Source of the DNA: Dehalococcoidia bacterium UBA3254
GTDB lineage: Bacteria > Chloroflexota > Dehalococcoidia > Dehalococcoidales > UBA3254
NCBI GenBank assembly: GCA_002362735.1
Contig: DEUU01000425.1
Location: 23,280 to 32,341, forward strand
Length of the DNA: 9,062 nt
Reading direction: 5' to 3'
In this document: positions 6,613-9,062 of the stretch, piece after piece
Position numbering within the stretch: the stretch's first letter is position 1
Layout: every line of letters begins with the position of its first letter
Program-made: the position numbers and the translations under genes
The notes under the pieces: generated by a model
Databases searched by the model: none
What the model was told of the DNA's origin: nothing
The model's input: only the letters and a program-made list of their open reading frames with translations

Positions 6613-7656
6613 GTGGAACAATATCATGTCGCTGTTGTTGGGGCTCGGGAACTTGTAGGGCAGGAGCTGGTCAGGATATTGGAAGAGCGTAATTTTCCTT
6701 TTGCCAGCCTGGACCTTTTTAGTGCTGAAGGTATCGGAGAGAAATCTGTTTCAGGAATTCACAAAGCGTATCCGGTGCAGGCTTTGAGTCATGCTTCTGA
6801 ACAGAATACCTTTGCTAAAGCAGATATCGTCTTCTTTGTTGCAGGCGATAACACCAGCCATCATTGGTTACCTGGGGCAGTACAGGCAGGAGCTACCGTA
6901 ATCGATAGTAGTTCGGTTCACCGAATGGATCCGCAAGTACCATTAATAATACCTGAAATCAATGCCGCAGAAATAAAAGAAAAACACCATATCATCTCCA
7001 GTCCTGGTTGTTCGACTATAATATTAAATTCTATTTTATACCCTTTACATAAAGTGAATCTAGTAAAAAAGGTGGTCGTTTCCAGTTATCAGTCTACCTC
7101 TGGTATGGGTCAGGCGGCCATGGATGAGTTGACTCTCCAGACTCAACAAATTATGGCGGGTGAGAGCCCCAGACCGATAATCTTTCCTCATGAAATTGGA
7201 TTTAATGTACTTCCACAAGTAGATGTTTTTTTGGATAACGGGTATACTAAAGAAGAGTGGCAACTGCTTGAAGAAACCCGAAAAATTCTGCATCATAATG
7301 ATATTCTGGTTTCGGCGACTTGCGTACGGGTTCCGACTTTTAAAGGTCATTGCCAGTCAATCACCATTGAATTTACCAATGAAATAAATTCTGAAACAGC
7401 CAGTGACATTTTGGCAGAAACTCCGGGTGTAAAACTTGTTGATGACACGGACATCAATCTTTATCCTCATCCGAGAATGGCTGCGGGTACGGATTTGGTG
7501 ATGGTAGGCCGGATTCGTCAGGATACTTTTAATTTGAAAGGTCTGTCGTTGTGGGCGGTGGCGGATAATATTCGCAAAGGCTCTGCATTGAATCTAGTGC
7601 AGATTGCTGAAGAAATAAATAAAAAAGGGTGGTTAAAACCAAAAAGTCAAAGATGA
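6613..7656 (+). CDS. asd: Aspartate-semialdehyde dehydrogenase (divergent signature motifs)
   Basis: Asd reduces aspartyl phosphate to aspartate semialdehyde, the branch point to lysine, threonine and methionine. The 347-residue product from GTG 6613 has normal length. Catalytic residues appear present: Cys133 in SPGCST (130-135), Gln160 in VSSYQSTSG, Arg239 in CVRVP and His246 in FKGH. The C-terminal block YPHPRMAAG and LWAVADNIRKGSALN is clear. Several usually invariant motifs differ: the nucleotide-binding GATGxVG reads GARELVG (10-16), NPNCST reads SPGCST, and DNSSAFRMD reads DSSSVHRMD (98-106). It is therefore either a divergent functional Asd or a specialised paralogue. Its stop TGA overlaps the dapA start in ATGA, and dapB lies upstream, supporting a diaminopimelate role. 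No aspartokinase gene is in the window. Confidence 0.9.
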   Translation: MEQYHVAVVGARELVGQELVRILEERNFPFASLDLFSAEGIGEKSVSGIHKAYPVQALSHASEQNTFAKADIVFFVAGDNTSHHWLPGAVQAGATVIDSSSVHRMDPQVPLIIPEINAAEIKEKHHIISSPGCSTIILNSILYPLHKVNLVKKVVVSSYQSTSGMGQAAMDELTLQTQQIMAGESPRPIIFPHEIGFNVLPQVDVFLDNGYTKEEWQLLEETRKILHHNDILVSATCVRVPTFKGHCQSITIEFTNEINSETASDILAETPGVKLVDDTDINLYPHPRMAAGTDLVMVGRIRQDTFNLKGLSLWAVADNIRKGSALNLVQIAEEINKKGWLKPKSQR

Positions 7657-8546
7657 AAGAGCTAGGAAGATTAATTACAGCCATGGTAACCCCATTTGAT
7701 GAAAAAGGCCGGGTGGATTATAAACAGGCCTGTAAACTGGCCTTGGCCTGCCTGAAGTCCGGAAGCGACGGTTTGGTGCTTTCCGGTACTACGGGAGAAT
7801 CACCTACCCTTACCCATGACGAGGAATTAAAGCTTTATACCGAGGTCAGGTCAGTTGTCGGAAACAATGGGTCTATCATAGCCGGGACAGGCAGCAATAG
7901 CACAATGGAAGCAGTTGAAGCTACTCAAAGTGCAGAGAAAGTTGGCGTCGATGCCTGTTTGCTGGTGACCCCGTATTATAATAAGCCTACTCAAGATGGT
8001 TTATATGAACATTTCAAGACGATTGCTGAAAATACCAAGCTGCCGTGTATTCTTTACAATGTGCCTTCCAGAACCGTGGTCAGTCTTTCTTCTGAAACCG
8101 TTATTAAACTGAGCCAGATCAGCAATATCATCGGGATCAAAGAAGCCAGCGGGAACATGGAAGAAATTGGCAAGATTATCGCCGGAGCTAAAAAAGGCTT
8201 TATTGTCTGGAGTGGGAATGATGCCGATACTCTGCCCATGATGAGCATAGGAGGCTACGGGATTATCAGCGTAGCGTCTCATCTGGTAGGTTTGCAGATG
8301 AAAGATATGATGAACAAGTTCCTGGCGGGAAAAGTTAAGGAAGCCGCCGCCATTCATCTCAATCTCATGCCGATCATGAAAGTACTTTTTGTGGTCTCCA
8401 ATCCTGTTCCTGTGAAATATGCTTTGAATCAGGTGGGTTTTAAGGTCGGGAAACCCCGTTTGCCTCTGGTGGAACCGGATGCCAAATCAGCTTCTCAGAT
8501 CAAAGAAACCTTAAAAAATTATAAGATTGATTTGCCCCTCGATTAA
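7653..8546 (+). CDS. dapA: 4-hydroxy-tetrahydrodipicolinate synthase
   Basis: DapA condenses pyruvate with aspartate semialdehyde, the committed step to diaminopimelate and lysine. The 297-residue protein is complete. Visible motifs are GTTGES (45-50), TPYYNKP (106-112), ILYNVPSRT (133-141) and IKEASG (162-167). Lys163 is the Schiff-base lysine, with Thr46, Tyr109, Tyr135 and Arg140 matching the E. coli active-site residues at offset +2. At the lysine feedback site, E. coli Ala49 and His56 are replaced by Pro51 and Glu58, a pattern I associate with reduced lysine inhibition in Gram-positive enzymes (inference). ATG 7653 overlaps the asd stop by four bases (ATGA), suggesting translational coupling; its own SD is poor, with AAGGGTGG lying about 20 bases upstream. 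An extended start at GTG 7629 is possible but adds residues not found in the family. Confidence 0.96.
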   Translation: MKELGRLITAMVTPFDEKGRVDYKQACKLALACLKSGSDGLVLSGTTGESPTLTHDEELKLYTEVRSVVGNNGSIIAGTGSNSTMEAVEATQSAEKVGVDACLLVTPYYNKPTQDGLYEHFKTIAENTKLPCILYNVPSRTVVSLSSETVIKLSQISNIIGIKEASGNMEEIGKIIAGAKKGFIVWSGNDADTLPMMSIGGYGIISVASHLVGLQMKDMMNKFLAGKVKEAAAIHLNLMPIMKVLFVVSNPVPVKYALNQVGFKVGKPRLPLVEPDAKSASQIKETLKNYKIDLPLD

Positions 8547-8564
8547 CTGAATCCGGTCTTAATG

Positions 8565-8604
8565 AAAAAAGGAAGAGACAGCATCATATGTCCCTTCCTT
8601 TTTT
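8565..8604. terminator. Bidirectional intrinsic terminator between dapA and the nitroreductase gene
   Basis: AAAAAAGGAAGAGACA (8565-8580) pairs with TGTCCCTTCCTTTTTT (8589-8604): sixteen positions with one A-C mismatch and an 8-base loop. A-runs and T-runs on the two sides give a U-tract to transcripts from either strand, which suits convergent genes. CTGAAT (8547-8552) and ATTCAG (8605-8610) can extend the base after a 12-base left bulge. Confidence 0.88.
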
Positions 8605-8622
8605 ATTCAGGTTTGATTTTTA

Positions 8623-9033
8623 CTAGAATCCTTTGAAGGTTACTACCTCTGGTACAGAACGGCGCGGACTGCGGTAAGTGTTAATAATACTCTCGGGATT
8701 TTGATATCCTAGCCCTATGCCGGTAACAATCTGCACATTATCAGGGATACCCAGTTCCTTGCGTAGTATATCCGGATAGTTGACAAAGGATTGTGCGATA
8801 ATAGAATCTACTCCATATTCTCGGGCGGCCAGCATGATTGTTTGTGCTATAAGCCCGATATCAAAAACCGACCACATCGGCAGAGCTTTATCCATACAAA
8901 GAATAACCAGCACCGGAGCGCGGAATAGTCTCCCGCCGATTTCTCGGTAACTCTTCACCGAAGCACTATCCTGCGGATTGATACCCAAAAGCCGCATACG
9001 GTCGCTGGTGATCCGGTTCATGCGGTCCTGCAT
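8623..9033 (-). CDS. Nitroreductase-family protein, C-terminal part; 5' end missing or broken
   Basis: The frame encodes 136 residues from ATG 9033 to TAG at 8623. It resembles the C-terminal two thirds of FMN-dependent nitroreductases: FRAPVLVILCMDK (37-49), SVFDIGLIAQTIMLAAREYG (55-74), the FMN-region motif TGIGLGY (104-110) and the closing segment YRSPRRSVPEVVTFKGF (120-136). Full-length members usually have about 180-230 residues with an N-terminal RRSIRxF-like segment and a QPW segment; neither is present. Upstream of ATG 9033 the frame continues through four sense codons (Trp-Asp-Gln-Ala) to TAA at 9048-9046, and no SD precedes the ATG. So this is either a truncated pseudogene, or an intact gene interrupted by an error or mutation near the edge. 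The substrate cannot be named. It converges on dapA and shares its terminator. Confidence 0.75.
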   Translation of the reverse strand: MQDRMNRITSDRMRLLGINPQDSASVKSYREIGGRLFRAPVLVILCMDKALPMWSVFDIGLIAQTIMLAAREYGVDSIIAQSFVNYPDILRKELGIPDNVQIVTGIGLGYQNPESIINTYRSPRRSVPEVVTFKGF

Positions 9034-9062
9034 GGCTTGGTCCCATTAGGGCGTGTATAGCG

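Noticed and set aside
8001..8357. 118-codon minus-strand frame inside dapA
   Set aside because: It is fully antisense to a well-conserved dapA, has no recognisable family features and no SD, so it is a shadow frame.
1..9062. Novel defence, mobile or biosynthetic system
   Set aside because: All intact frames correspond to known housekeeping or cytochrome maturation families; no transposase, integrase, repeat array or unknown gene cluster is present.

Overview
The window looks like a chromosomal segment of a low-to-mid-GC Firmicute (class Clostridia). The indicators are strong purine-rich Shine-Dalgarno (SD) sequences, frequent TTG/GTG starts, sigma-A-type promoters, and a mixture of Clostridia-like housekeeping genes with System II (ResB/CcsA) cytochrome c maturation genes. 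Cytochrome c maturation in such a background fits anaerobically respiring Peptococcaceae/Desulfitobacteriaceae-type organisms, but that placement is an inference and no marker here fixes the genus.

Layout. Positions 1-2039 (minus strand) hold resB followed by the 5' part of ccsA, which runs off the left edge; together they form the membrane haem-delivery and ligation system for c-type cytochromes. Positions 2040-2232 are a divergent control region with two inverted repeats sharing CTGTT/AACAG half-sites and a sigma-A-like promoter facing mazG. Positions 2233-5565 (plus) carry mazG (NTP pyrophosphohydrolase), rpsO (ribosomal protein S15) and pnp (PNPase). A strong extended -10 promoter lies across the mazG stop codon and should drive rpsO-pnp, and a clear intrinsic terminator closes pnp.

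Positions 5627-8604 (plus) form a lysine/diaminopimelate unit: a promoter, then dapB, asd and dapA, with asd and dapA overlapping by four bases, and a convergent, probably bidirectional terminator. Asd makes aspartate semialdehyde, DapA condenses it with pyruvate, and DapB reduces the product, feeding peptidoglycan and lysine (and, in spore formers, dipicolinate) synthesis. Positions 8623-9045 (minus) contain the C-terminal two thirds of a nitroreductase-family protein, whose frame is closed by an in-frame stop just before the right edge.

Several starts are set here from SD placement and family alignment: resB at TTG 2039, dapB at ATG 5724, asd at GTG 6613 and dapA at ATG 7653. I found no mobile element, CRISPR array, tRNA, rRNA or clearly novel multi-gene system. 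The more interesting signals are regulatory (rpsO leader hairpin, dapB-asd hairpin, divergent palindromes) and protein-level (an Asd with altered signature motifs, a possibly broken nitroreductase).
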